Below are positions 6,131 through 12,586 of a stretch of DNA of 12,718 nucleotides, in pieces. Location of the stretch: the NCBI GenBank assembly GCA_934394515.1, contig CAKRRU010000073.1:1-12718 (forward strand), given 5' to 3'. This stretch comes from an uncultured Acetatifactor sp. (GTDB taxonomy: Bacteria; Bacillota; Clostridia; Lachnospirales; Lachnospiraceae). How positions within the stretch are numbered: the first letter of the stretch is position 1; each line of letters opens with the position of its first letter. A program made the translations under genes and the position numbers. The notes under the pieces are model-generated. The model had not been told where the DNA came from. It saw only the letters and a program-made list of their open reading frames with translations, and made no database searches.

Positions 6131-7276
6131 ATGAAAAAGCAAAACGAAAACGGACGTATCAGCGAAGATCGTCTGAGCCGGGCAAAGAAGAGAAAGAAGA
6201 ATAATACGATAGCATCGATTCTGGTGATGACCGGATGCTTGATCGTACTGGTACTGGTAACCTATATTGCCGGTATCCTGTATTCCTGGATCGACAATAA
6301 GTTCCAGAGCAACGCCAATGATCTGGCGGCAGCTGCGGAAGCCGGAAGCCAGACAGAAGAGAGCACCCAGGAAGTGGTAAAGACCTACACTCAGGAGGAA
6401 GTAGATGCCCTGGTCGCCGAGGCGAAGCAGCAGGCTGAGGACGAAGAAGAGAATAAGATCCTGACGGGAATCCGTGACGGGCTGACTTCCGGTACGACCA
6501 TGGTGGAGACTTTGCGGCCGTACTATCCTGACGAACTGGTCGTGGTGAGCAACGGAACCTTTAATTTTGTGCCCATCCGTGATGATCTTCAGAAAAATGA
6601 TTACGTGATGGAGAATCTGAATATCCTGGAAAACGGCGAAGTACAGTATTTGCAGGATGGACAGGTGACATCCCATAAGGGAATCGACGTTTCAAAGCAT
6701 CAGGGCAATATCGACTGGACAAAGGTTGCGGCAGACGGCGTGGAATTTGCTTTTGTCCGGGCGGGACTGCGAGGCTACGGTACGGAAGGAAAGCTTGTGG
6801 AAGATGAGACCTTTGAACAGAATGTGACGGGAGCACTGCAGGCGGGACTGAAGGTCGGTGTCTATTTCTACTCTCAGGCCATTACGGAAGAGGAAGTATT
6901 GGAAGAAGCAAATCTGGTGCTGGAAAAAGTAAAGCCTTATAACATCCAGCTGCCGATCGTCTATGATGTGGAAAAGGTAAGCGGCGGCAAAGGACGTGCC
7001 AATGCGCTGAGTGTGGAAGAGAGAACCCGCCTGACAGCACTGTTCTGCCAGACCATTCAGGATGCAGGCTATAAGCCCATGATCTATCATAACATGGAGA
7101 TGAGCACCCTGATGCTGGATCTGGGACAGCTGGAGCAGTATGACAAGTGGTTCGCTTATTATAATGATGATCTGTACTATCCGTATGCGTATAAAGTATG
7201 GCAGTACAGTGAGAAAGGTGCCGTGGACGGTATCAATGAAGAAGTGGATCTGAATATTTGGTTTGGGGATTTTTAG
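6131..7276 (+). CDS. Membrane-anchored GH25 family muramidase-like protein
   Basis: The product is 381 residues. A Lys/Arg-rich cytoplasmic N-terminus of about 25 residues (SRAKKRKKNN) precedes one transmembrane span at about 27-52, with no signal peptidase site. A charged helical linker follows (about 88-112, EEVDALVAEAKQQAEDEEEN), then a segment of unknown fold (113-180). The glycoside hydrolase family 25 domain starts at residue 184 and runs to the C-terminus. Its signatures are GIDVSKHQGNIDW (Asp186), FAFVRAG, GVYFYSQA, YDVEK (Asp279 and Glu281, the catalytic DxE pair) and KVWQYSE. GH25 enzymes cut the MurNAc-GlcNAc beta-1,4 bond of peptidoglycan. All expected acidic residues are present, so it should be active outside the membrane. 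There are no cell-wall-binding repeats. Its place just after sigF raises the possibility of a role in spore envelope remodelling, but that is inference. A housekeeping wall hydrolase is equally possible. Confidence 0.88.
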   Translation: MKKQNENGRISEDRLSRAKKRKKNNTIASILVMTGCLIVLVLVTYIAGILYSWIDNKFQSNANDLAAAAEAGSQTEESTQEVVKTYTQEEVDALVAEAKQQAEDEEENKILTGIRDGLTSGTTMVETLRPYYPDELVVVSNGTFNFVPIRDDLQKNDYVMENLNILENGEVQYLQDGQVTSHKGIDVSKHQGNIDWTKVAADGVEFAFVRAGLRGYGTEGKLVEDETFEQNVTGALQAGLKVGVYFYSQAITEEEVLEEANLVLEKVKPYNIQLPIVYDVEKVSGGKGRANALSVEERTRLTALFCQTIQDAGYKPMIYHNMEMSTLMLDLGQLEQYDKWFAYYNDDLYYPYAYKVWQYSEKGAVDGINEEVDLNIWFGDF

Positions 7277-7300
7277 AAGTTATAGAGATAAGAGATATAA

Positions 7301-7335
7301 ATTTGGCGGAAGATTTTAGGAATCTTCCGCCAAAT
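7301..7335. repeat. Perfect 15-bp inverted repeat (hairpin without T tract)
   Basis: The arm at 7301-7315 (ATTTGGCGGAAGATT) is exactly complementary to 7321-7335, with a 5-nt loop TTAGG. It starts 24 nt after the GH25 stop and ends 54 nt before the next gene. Neither strand has a T run after the stem, so it is not a canonical intrinsic terminator. It could still block transcription, protect the upstream mRNA 3' end or bind a regulator. Confidence 0.85.
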
Positions 7336-7389
7336 GTGTTATGGCTGAATTTTGATCTGGAAGAAAACGGTGATTAGGAGGAGACAGGG

Positions 7390-8088
7390 TTGCACTATGT
7401 GATGGGGGATATCCATAACGATATCACGAAACTGAATAAAGTATTGAAACAGATCAACATTACGAGAGACGATGAACTGATCGTCCTGGGAGACGTCTTC
7501 GACCGGGGAGGAGAAAATGCCGATCCGTTCGGCGTATACTGTGCACTTTCCGGATTACATGGAAAATGCAGCTGGATCCGGGGGAATCATGATGAGTGGC
7601 TGGCAGACTATATTCTGGAATACTTTGCAACTCCCGAGAGAAAACGCAAAAAACTGAATGCCTACGGTTATAATTCTTTCGAACTGCTGCGCCAAAGAAT
7701 CACGGAAGTAGATATGCTGAATATTGCCGATCTTATCAAGAGACTGCCGCTGCAGAAGGAACTGGAAGTAGATGGGAAAAAATATCTGTTTGCCCATGCA
7801 ATGACGTCCGATCCCGAAGTACGGGAAGAAGACAGATATTATCTGATGGGGACAATGGACATCGATTCCTTTTTCTTCGCAGGGATTGACGGATATATTT
7901 CCATGTGTGGACATACCCCTACGGACAGTATCGTCTGGAAAAAGGACAGGAGATACCTGGACGAGCCGGGTACCTCTATCTGGGCGAATGACAGACGTAA
8001 CGTGTATTTGCTGGATTGCGGATGTGGATTCGGCAGTGGGAAGCTGGCGTGCATCTGCTTAGAGACAAAAGAACGATTTTATTCGTAA
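7390..8088 (+). CDS. PPP-family metallophosphatase (first of a tandem pair)
   Basis: This 232-residue protein carries the complete signature of the PPP phosphoesterase family (lambda phosphatase, PrpA, ApaH relatives). The motifs are GDIHN at 6-10 (Asp7, His9), GDVFDRG at 34-40, RGNHDEW at 64-70, FAHA at 134-137 (His136) and GHT at 174-176. These residues bind two metal ions and the phosphate. Substrates could be phospho-Ser/Thr proteins or dinucleoside polyphosphates, and the sequence does not decide. The start is TTG at 7390, supported by AGGAGGAG at 7376-7383 with 6 nt spacing. The motif begins at residue 6, so there is no room for a later start. There is no signal peptide or membrane span, so it is cytoplasmic. 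The next gene, 18 nt downstream, encodes a second protein of the same superfamily, so the pair is probably cotranscribed. Confidence 0.85.
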   Translation: MHYVMGDIHNDITKLNKVLKQINITRDDELIVLGDVFDRGGENADPFGVYCALSGLHGKCSWIRGNHDEWLADYILEYFATPERKRKKLNAYGYNSFELLRQRITEVDMLNIADLIKRLPLQKELEVDGKKYLFAHAMTSDPEVREEDRYYLMGTMDIDSFFFAGIDGYISMCGHTPTDSIVWKKDRRYLDEPGTSIWANDRRNVYLLDCGCGFGSGKLACICLETKERFYS

Positions 8089-8106
8089 AGTGGGAGGAAA
8101 AAGTAT

Positions 8107-8799
8107 ATGAAAATTTACTGTATGAGTGATATCCATGGTTGTCTGCCGGAATTTGAAAAGGCACTGGGGCTGATAGCGGATGATCTGGAGAAGGACGACA
8201 CCAAACTGGTGCTTCTCGGAGATTACATTCACGGCAGAGAAGAGGGCAGGGGTGTCCTGGACAAGATCATGAATCTGCAATCTAAATATGGCAGCGACAA
8301 GATCATTGCCCTGATGGGAAATCATGAGGAATTTGTAATACAAGGGTATTCCACGATCGAGGATATGAATCCGACGTATGACGATGAAAAAGAGGCGGAG
8401 GATGACGATAAATATATTCGCTGGATGGAGAAGCTGCCCAGGTATTATACGGAGGGCAACACGATCTTCGTCCATGCAGGAATCGAAGAGGATGCCGGAG
8501 ACTTGTGGGAATGGTGCACCGGGGACGAAGTGTTTGTGGGAAAACTCCCTGCGCAGACCGGTAAAATCGAGGGAATCGACAGCAAGGTCGTAGCAGGGCA
8601 TGTCGGCACTTCGAATATCTCCGGGAATCCCTATTACCATGGTATTTATTATGACGGTGCATCTCATTATTATATTGACGGAACGGTATTGGTCAGCAGG
8701 AGAATTCCTGTCCTGATGGTGGATATCGATACGGATAAGTATTATCGTGTCACCAAATCGGGGAAATGGCCGATTCTGTCTTATGCGGAGGAAAATTAG
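8107..8799 (+). CDS. PPP-like metallophosphatase with altered second motif
   Basis: This 230-residue protein is related to the preceding gene. The first motif SDIHG (7-11; Asp8, His10), the third GNHEE (71-75), the fourth VHAG (122-125) and the fifth GHVG (164-167) are intact. The second motif, normally GDxxDRG, reads GDYIHGREEGRG (38-49). The metal-bridging Asp39 remains, but the usual Asp-Arg is replaced by His42-Gly43. The Arg of that motif normally contacts phosphate, so substrate choice or activity may differ, unless Arg44 or Arg48 takes over. A very acidic loop (residues 85-102) follows the third motif. GGGAGG about 10 nt upstream serves ATG 8107. The stop codon overlaps that of the opposing thioesterase gene. 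It is cytoplasmic. The substrate is unknown, and a protein phosphatase or nucleotide hydrolase are both open. Confidence 0.82.
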   Translation: MKIYCMSDIHGCLPEFEKALGLIADDLEKDDTKLVLLGDYIHGREEGRGVLDKIMNLQSKYGSDKIIALMGNHEEFVIQGYSTIEDMNPTYDDEKEAEDDDKYIRWMEKLPRYYTEGNTIFVHAGIEEDAGDLWEWCTGDEVFVGKLPAQTGKIEGIDSKVVAGHVGTSNISGNPYYHGIYYDGASHYYIDGTVLVSRRIPVLMVDIDTDKYYRVTKSGKWPILSYAEEN

Positions 8800-9305
8800 A
8801 ATCCTTCCTTTTTACGAACCAATCTCAGCTCTCTTCTCTTAATGGCGTTATCCCATTCCATTTTCTCTCCCTCGTTCTCTAAGATCAGACCGGGAACAGG
8901 GGTGGGTTTGCCATTATCTCCCATAGCAACCATAACGAAATAAGCCCGGTTGATGGGGTGTCTCGTGCCATCCTGCTCCTCGCGGTAGGTGTCTACACGG
9001 ACTTCCATGGAAGTATGCCCTACATGGGTCACTTTGCCGATCAGTACGATGATATCGTTCAGATAGGCGCCTGATTTGAAATACAAATTGTCAATTGCCA
9101 CGGTGGTGGCATCTCTGCAGCAATGGCGTCTTGCAGTGGCACCTGCCACTTCATCGATCCACTCTAACAGTCTTCCCCCGAACAGCCTGCCGAAACCGTT
9201 GATATCCGGATGAATCACCACATGCAGCTGATGTGTCTCGGAATCAGAGACTTTCCTGGCAGGGAGCGCCGTATCTTTTATTTCTGTAGTATCTGTTGTA
9301 TTCAT
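8796..9305 (-). CDS. Hotdog-fold acyl-CoA thioesterase (YkhA/YciA type)
   Basis: This 169-residue cytoplasmic protein probably hydrolyses acyl-CoA thioesters to the free acid and CoA. Its signature is GRLFGGRLLEWIDEVAGATA (residues 39-58). The long hotdog helix begins at the Gly-Gly, and the catalytic acid is Asp51. Conserved segments follow: IDNLYFKSGAYLNDII (71-86), HVGHTSMEVRVDTY (94-107) and NRAYFVMVAMGDNGKP (119-134). A single hotdog domain of this length fits the YciA/YkhA family rather than the two-domain eukaryotic ACOTs. The first 25 residues are polar and unconserved. The start ATG at 9305 is preceded by GAGG about 10 nt upstream. The gene runs divergently from spoVAB, and its stop overlaps that of the phosphatase gene on the other strand. 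Its link to either neighbour is unknown. Confidence 0.88.
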   Translation of the reverse strand: MNTTDTTEIKDTALPARKVSDSETHQLHVVIHPDINGFGRLFGGRLLEWIDEVAGATARRHCCRDATTVAIDNLYFKSGAYLNDIIVLIGKVTHVGHTSMEVRVDTYREEQDGTRHPINRAYFVMVAMGDNGKPTPVPGLILENEGEKMEWDNAIKRRELRLVRKKEGF

Positions 9306-9360
9306 AATTCTTAAACCTCACATATTTTGAAAAAATACAAATGAAAACACATTAAAATAT

Positions 9361-9369
9361 AGTATAGCA
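9361..9369 (-). promoter_or_regulatory. Extended -10 promoter for the thioesterase gene
   Basis: Read on the reverse strand, TGCTATACT gives an extended -10 element (TG, one base, TATACT), with ATGGCA 18 nt upstream as a weak -35. It predicts a leader of about 50 nt before the start at 9305. Confidence 0.5.
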
Positions 9370-9392
9370 CAATCGTAAAGAAAGTGCCATCA

Positions 9393-9421
9393 GCATATAA
9401 TTTTTGTTTTTGGATATTCTA
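9393..9421 (+). promoter_or_regulatory. Candidate forespore (sigma G-like) promoter of spoVAB-spoVAA
   Basis: GCATA at 9393-9397 matches the -35 pattern GYATR recalled for B. subtilis sigma G. After 17 nt, TATTCTA at 9415-9421 matches the -10 pattern CATnnTA at all fixed positions but the first. The predicted start near 9428 leaves room for GAAAGGGG before the TTG start at 9464. The spoVA operon is sigma G-controlled in B. subtilis. The assignment is inference. Confidence 0.45.
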
Positions 9422-9463
9422 TGGGGCAGAGAGTGAACAACATACGAAAGGGGAAGAGAAACA

Positions 9464-9946
9464 TTGATAAAACAAGGATTGCTCGCGGTAACGGGAGCAA
9501 GCTACGGCCTGTTGTCGGCAGCGGGTGTGTTCACGGTATTGGTGGCAGTAGGGTTGATCCCCAGATTTGCCGGTAAGACGCATACGTCGCGTTATGTGCT
9601 GCTTTATGAGGAAATGGTGATCTTCGGTACACTGGCAGGGTGTTTCGTCACTATTTTTCCGGAATATAGTCAGTGGGGAAGCTATCTGAGGGAACGATTT
9701 CCGGAACATGTCCGGTTGTGGGCGGCAGCAGGCATCGGGGCACAGGCAGTCTTCGGCATCTTTGCCGGAATGTTCATCGGCTGCCTGGCACTGGCGATTG
9801 CCGAGATGTTGGACAGTATTCCTATTTTTGCCAGAAGAATCTCCTTCCGCCACGGACTGGGCTGGGCGATTCTCGGGATGGCGGCCGGAAAATTGTGCGG
9901 CTCTCTCTATTATTTTGCGACGGAACTGCACCGGACGGTACAGTGA
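9464..9946 (+). CDS. spoVAB: Stage V sporulation protein AB
   Basis: SpoVAB is an integral protein of the forespore inner membrane and part of the spoVA group, which moves dipicolinic acid into the developing spore and releases it at germination. Its own biochemical role is not established. The product is 160 residues with about four hydrophobic spans (roughly 3-32, 48-66, 86-112 and 131-151). Recognisable family segments are VGLIPRFAGKT (29-39) with the following YEE, and AIAEMLDSIPIFARRI (111-126), corresponding to the LTEVLNVLPILAKRI-type segment of the Bacillus protein. The start is TTG at 9464 behind GAAAGGGG. It lies directly upstream of spoVAA, the reverse of the Bacillus order. No spoVAC, AD, AE or AF follows within the window. 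Confidence 0.87.
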   Translation: MIKQGLLAVTGASYGLLSAAGVFTVLVAVGLIPRFAGKTHTSRYVLLYEEMVIFGTLAGCFVTIFPEYSQWGSYLRERFPEHVRLWAAAGIGAQAVFGIFAGMFIGCLALAIAEMLDSIPIFARRISFRHGLGWAILGMAAGKLCGSLYYFATELHRTVQ

Positions 9947-10046
9947 CATAGAGCAAAAGCGGTAGGACATAGGCTGGAAAACAGAGATGGCGTAGGGCGA
10001 CCCAAGTGGGAATTGTGTTGAAGGTAATCGGATAAGGGTTGGAAAA

Positions 10047-10673
10047 ATGAAGCAGATGACAGTTTACTTAAAATGTGACAGAAGTGCGGAAGTCCGGGCA
10101 CAGGATGTATTCTTAAAAGACGTAGCGGAAGTGTGCTGCCTGGATCAGACGCTGCTTGCAAAACTGAAGGCAATCAAGGTACATCATTTTGCAAAGGACG
10201 GAGAAAAACGCTGCGTGATCAGCAGTCTGAAGCTGGTAAGCCTCATGGAAGAGGTCTGCGAGGATATCAATGTGCAGGTGATAGGAGAGCCGGATGTACT
10301 GGTGGAATGGATCAGGGTGGACAGATACAAAGGCTGGCAGCAGTGGGTCAAGGCGGCTTTTGTATGCCTGATCAGCTTCTTCGGCACGGCATATACGATC
10401 ATGGCATATCATAACGATGTCGGAATCAATGAAGTCTTTACAGAGGTGTATCGCATGACAATGGGAGTAGAACCGGCAGGGCTCAACACACTGGAGGTGT
10501 CCTATTCTCTGGGGCTCGCCGCCGGCATTATCGTGTTCTTCAATCATATCGGCGGCAGACGCCTGACCAAGGATCCCACGCCGGTGGAAGTTTCCATCAA
10601 AAACTACGAGACCGACGTAGACAAGACCCTGATCGAACAGGCCGGACGCGAGGGGGAAGAGATAGAGAGCTGA
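10047..10673 (+). CDS. spoVAA: Stage V sporulation protein AA
   Basis: SpoVAA is the second spoVA-group protein here, expected in the forespore inner membrane. The product is 208 residues. A soluble N-terminal domain of about 95 residues (VYLKCDRSAEVRAQDVFLKD at its start) is followed by two membrane spans, at about 98-121 and 152-168. Family landmarks are the YHNDVGINEVF segment after the first span, SYSLGLAAGIIVFFNHIGGRR across the second, and KDPTPVEVSIKNYETDVD near the C-terminus. These match the Bacillus protein as I recall it ([20 protein letters not shown]). The start at ATG 10047 has an AAGGG/GGA-type site shortly upstream. The gap after spoVAB is 100 nt without an evident terminator, so the two are probably one transcript. 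The stop is 4 nt from the end of the opposing gene. Confidence 0.88.
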   Translation: MKQMTVYLKCDRSAEVRAQDVFLKDVAEVCCLDQTLLAKLKAIKVHHFAKDGEKRCVISSLKLVSLMEEVCEDINVQVIGEPDVLVEWIRVDRYKGWQQWVKAAFVCLISFFGTAYTIMAYHNDVGINEVFTEVYRMTMGVEPAGLNTLEVSYSLGLAAGIIVFFNHIGGRRLTKDPTPVEVSIKNYETDVDKTLIEQAGREGEEIES

Positions 10674-10677
10674 CTTT

Positions 10678-11439
10678 CTATTTATTTAATAAGTACTCCG
10701 CCAGATCCACGGCCGTCTGTGCGTGTTCGGCATTCGCATAGATGCCCATGACAATGCCGTCTCCGCGGAAATAGTAGTAATCGGTCAGATCTTTACAGCC
10801 GGTGAGGCAGATGCCGACCGGTACGGGATCCTGCATTTCTTCGGGCTTCATGGGATCTGGATAGTCCGGTGTGTAGTCGGAATTCATATCGTCATTGGCC
10901 GCTTCGATGGCGCTTACGACTTTACGGTCTACATAGTAAAAATAAGGTTCCAGTGCCGCTTGCTGTTCTTCGGTGAGGATTTCCCTGAGATCGTAGAACA
11001 TACTGCTGTTGGCGTATTTTTGGAATGATCCCAGATCGGTGATCATGGTATCCAGTTCATTGGCTGCGACATAGACCATCAGCTTCTGGGAAGAAGTGAC
11101 GGTGGTCTCATCCATGCTGTCTTCCACGATGCGTATCGAGGTATCAAAAGTAATGTCGGAAGAAGTGAGATCGATTCCTTTTTTTTCTGCAAAATCAGTC
11201 ACAAAATCAGGCAGCTCGGATGTCGTCTGATCCAGGAGAGAGGCATTGAGCATCACGGCATAGAATGCAGTGTCCTTTCTGTTCAAATATTGCTGAATAA
11301 AGCTTACGATCATAATAATTATGATCAGGGAAATGATCACATGCCATTTATAATAGTACCAGAAATATGCAAGTTTCTGCTTTGGTGTACCGTTTTTCAA
11401 TGCCTGCCGTTCTTCTTTGAATTCATCCATTACTGCCAT
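10678..11439 (-). CDS. Single-pass membrane protein of unknown function
   Basis: The preferred start is the ATG at 11439-11437, because GGAAAGG lies about 8 nt upstream. An in-frame ATG at 11490 would add 17 residues but has only an AGGA placed too close. From 11439 the product is 253 residues. A basic cytoplasmic head (MDEFKEERQALKNGTPKQKL) and an aromatic FWYYYKWH segment lead to one transmembrane span at about 32-52. A soluble domain of about 200 residues, probably extracytoplasmic, follows, with an acidic Pro-rich stretch (NSDYTPDYPDP) and two cysteine-containing segments (GICLTGCKD). The layout, with a helical head ending in YYKWH before the span, resembles hypothetical membrane proteins I associate with Lachnospiraceae genomes, but I cannot name a family or function. 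It converges on spoVAA with a 4-nt gap and is separated from the next gene by about 500 nt. Confidence 0.78.
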   Translation of the reverse strand: MAVMDEFKEERQALKNGTPKQKLAYFWYYYKWHVIISLIIIIMIVSFIQQYLNRKDTAFYAVMLNASLLDQTTSELPDFVTDFAEKKGIDLTSSDITFDTSIRIVEDSMDETTVTSSQKLMVYVAANELDTMITDLGSFQKYANSSMFYDLREILTEEQQAALEPYFYYVDRKVVSAIEAANDDMNSDYTPDYPDPMKPEEMQDPVPVGICLTGCKDLTDYYYFRGDGIVMGIYANAEHAQTAVDLAEYLLNK

Positions 11440-11505
11440 GGAATCCGCCTTTCCAATCAATGTTTCCGTGAAAGATCCTTTGAAAAACATTGATCCTGTA
11501 ATATA

Positions 11506-11551
11506 GTGATGGTATAAAAACAGTGATAATATAAAATCTTGTGATAGTATG
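11506..11551. repeat. Three direct repeats of GTGATRRTATR, 17-18 bp apart
   Basis: The copies start at 11506 (GTGATGGTATA), 11523 (GTGATAATATA) and 11541 (GTGATAGTATG). A partial copy, GTAATATA, starts at 11498. They lie 16 to 61 nt upstream of the earliest possible start of the reverse-strand membrane gene, where operator or promoter elements would be expected. Confidence 0.65.
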
Positions 11552-11792
11552 ATATTTCATAGCCGCGTAAGACTTGCTATTTATCATTCAAAAACACGAT
11601 ATTTCAAACATCCGGGAAATTAAATGAATCATCAAATCGCAGCATACGAATATGCGACAACCGCGCGATGCAGCATACTTCTGATAAATACAATACATTC
11701 ATGATAAGGGTTCTCTATGGGAAAGTCAATGAAGGAAGTATGATGGGAATCTAAAAAAAGAATTAAATCACCATACATCCTAAGAGCACGCC

Positions 11793-11821
11793 TTGCAACT
11801 TTTGACAAGATGATATATCAT
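11793..11821 (+). promoter_or_regulatory. Candidate promoter with palindrome for the 11943 gene
   Basis: TTGCAA at 11793-11798 and TATCAT at 11816-11821 are separated by 17 nt. The perfect palindrome TGATATATCA at 11811-11820 overlaps the -10 and could be an operator. The match is moderate. Confidence 0.35.
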
Positions 11822-11942
11822 ATAGAAATAGAAAACAGATGCGAATATCCCGGCGTTCTAAATTCCGGACATAGAGATTGCGGTATGTTATGGCATCATG
11901 CATCTGAATATAGAAAATGACAAAGAGAAAAGGAAACGAAAA

Positions 11943-12437
11943 ATGAGTGATGCATACGTAGAATGTCTGGTAAAAGCAAAGCAGCCTGCATGGGCAAAAA
12001 TATTAAAGGTGTTATTGATCACCTTGACGGTACTCAGCTGTCTGGTGATGTTTGTGTTCATTATTTTCCTGCCGGTAGCGTTGGTGGCAGGTGTCGGTGC
12101 ATATTTCCTGAATATGTATACGGATCTGGAATATGAATATCTCTATCTTGATAAGGAGATTTCCATAGACAAGATCATGGCGAAGAGCAAGAGAAAGCGT
12201 GTAGCTACTTACAGCATTGACCGCATGGAAGTATTTGCTCCTGTATTTTCTTATCATCTGGATAACTTCAAGAACCGCCAGGTAAAGGAAAAGGATTACA
12301 GCATCGGCGAGGTATTACAGCCGGACGGACGCTATACCATGTATTATGAAGGCGGAGAGAAGGTCATCTTAAGCCCTAATGAGGAACTGGTGAAGGTACT
12401 TAAAAATGTAGCACCCCGTAAGGTGTTCAGCGAATAG
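11943..12437 (+). CDS. Small membrane protein of unknown function (possibly DUF6106-like)
   Basis: The preferred start is ATG 11943, with AAAAGG about 9 nt upstream. An in-frame ATG at 11898 would add 15 charged residues but has no ribosome binding site. From 11943 the product is 164 residues. A short cytoplasmic head (MSDAYVECLVKAKQPAWAK) is followed by about 40 hydrophobic residues (19-58), enough for a two-helix hairpin (ILKVLLITLTVLSCLVMFVF and LPVALVAGVGAYFLN). A cytoplasmic domain of about 105 residues follows, beginning with YTDLEYEYLYLDKEISIDKI and containing MAKSKRKRVATYSIDRMEVF. That second part looks like the beta-rich, PH-like end of small Firmicute membrane proteins. I associate the sequence with the DUF6106 group of Lachnospiraceae proteins, from memory only. 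A strong terminator follows 14 nt after the stop, so it seems to be a single-gene unit. Confidence 0.8.
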   Translation: MSDAYVECLVKAKQPAWAKILKVLLITLTVLSCLVMFVFIIFLPVALVAGVGAYFLNMYTDLEYEYLYLDKEISIDKIMAKSKRKRVATYSIDRMEVFAPVFSYHLDNFKNRQVKEKDYSIGEVLQPDGRYTMYYEGGEKVILSPNEELVKVLKNVAPRKVFSE

Positions 12438-12451
12438 TTTTTTAGAAAACG

Positions 12452-12490
12452 AAAAATCCGACATGTATCGCAAGGTATGTCGGATTTTTT
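12452..12490. terminator. Strong rho-independent terminator (works on both strands in form)
   Basis: AAAAATCCGACAT (12452-12464) pairs perfectly with ATGTCGGATTTTT (12477-12489) around a 12-nt loop, and the last T residues form the U tract. On the reverse strand the same structure also ends in T residues. It isolates the 11943 gene from the promoter region that follows. Confidence 0.92.
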
Positions 12491-12557
12491 ATTTATCGAA
12501 TATCTGTTGTGCTTATTGATAAAAATTTGGAAAAAGAAGAAAATCTAAGATTGTCGG

Positions 12558-12586
12558 TTGACAGTGGGAATAAACTCTGCTAAACT
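12558..12586 (+). promoter_or_regulatory. Consensus sigma A promoter for guaB
   Basis: TTGACA (12558-12563) and TAAACT (12581-12586) are separated by exactly 17 nt, and TG at -14/-15 gives an extended -10. This is the best housekeeping promoter in the window. Transcription should start near 12593, giving a leader of about 97 nt. Confidence 0.85.

Larger units (their letters stand above)
11440..11942. other. Gene-poor divergent intergenic region
   Basis: About 500 nt between two divergent membrane-protein genes holds no convincing gene. It contains a triple direct repeat (11506-11551) on the side of the reverse-strand gene. Repeated words are GATATTTCA at 11551-11559 and 11598-11606, and GCAGCATAC at 11639-11647 and 11670-11678. 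There is also a small hairpin GCATA/TATGC at 11642-11655, and a palindrome with a candidate promoter near 11793-11821. A 26-codon frame at 11624-11704 has only a weak ribosome binding site, and I do not call it. Confidence 0.6.

Noticed and set aside
11624..11704. 26-codon frame in the divergent region
   Set aside because: It has only a weak GGGA site, no recognisable features, and spans the repeated words, so chance is the simplest explanation.
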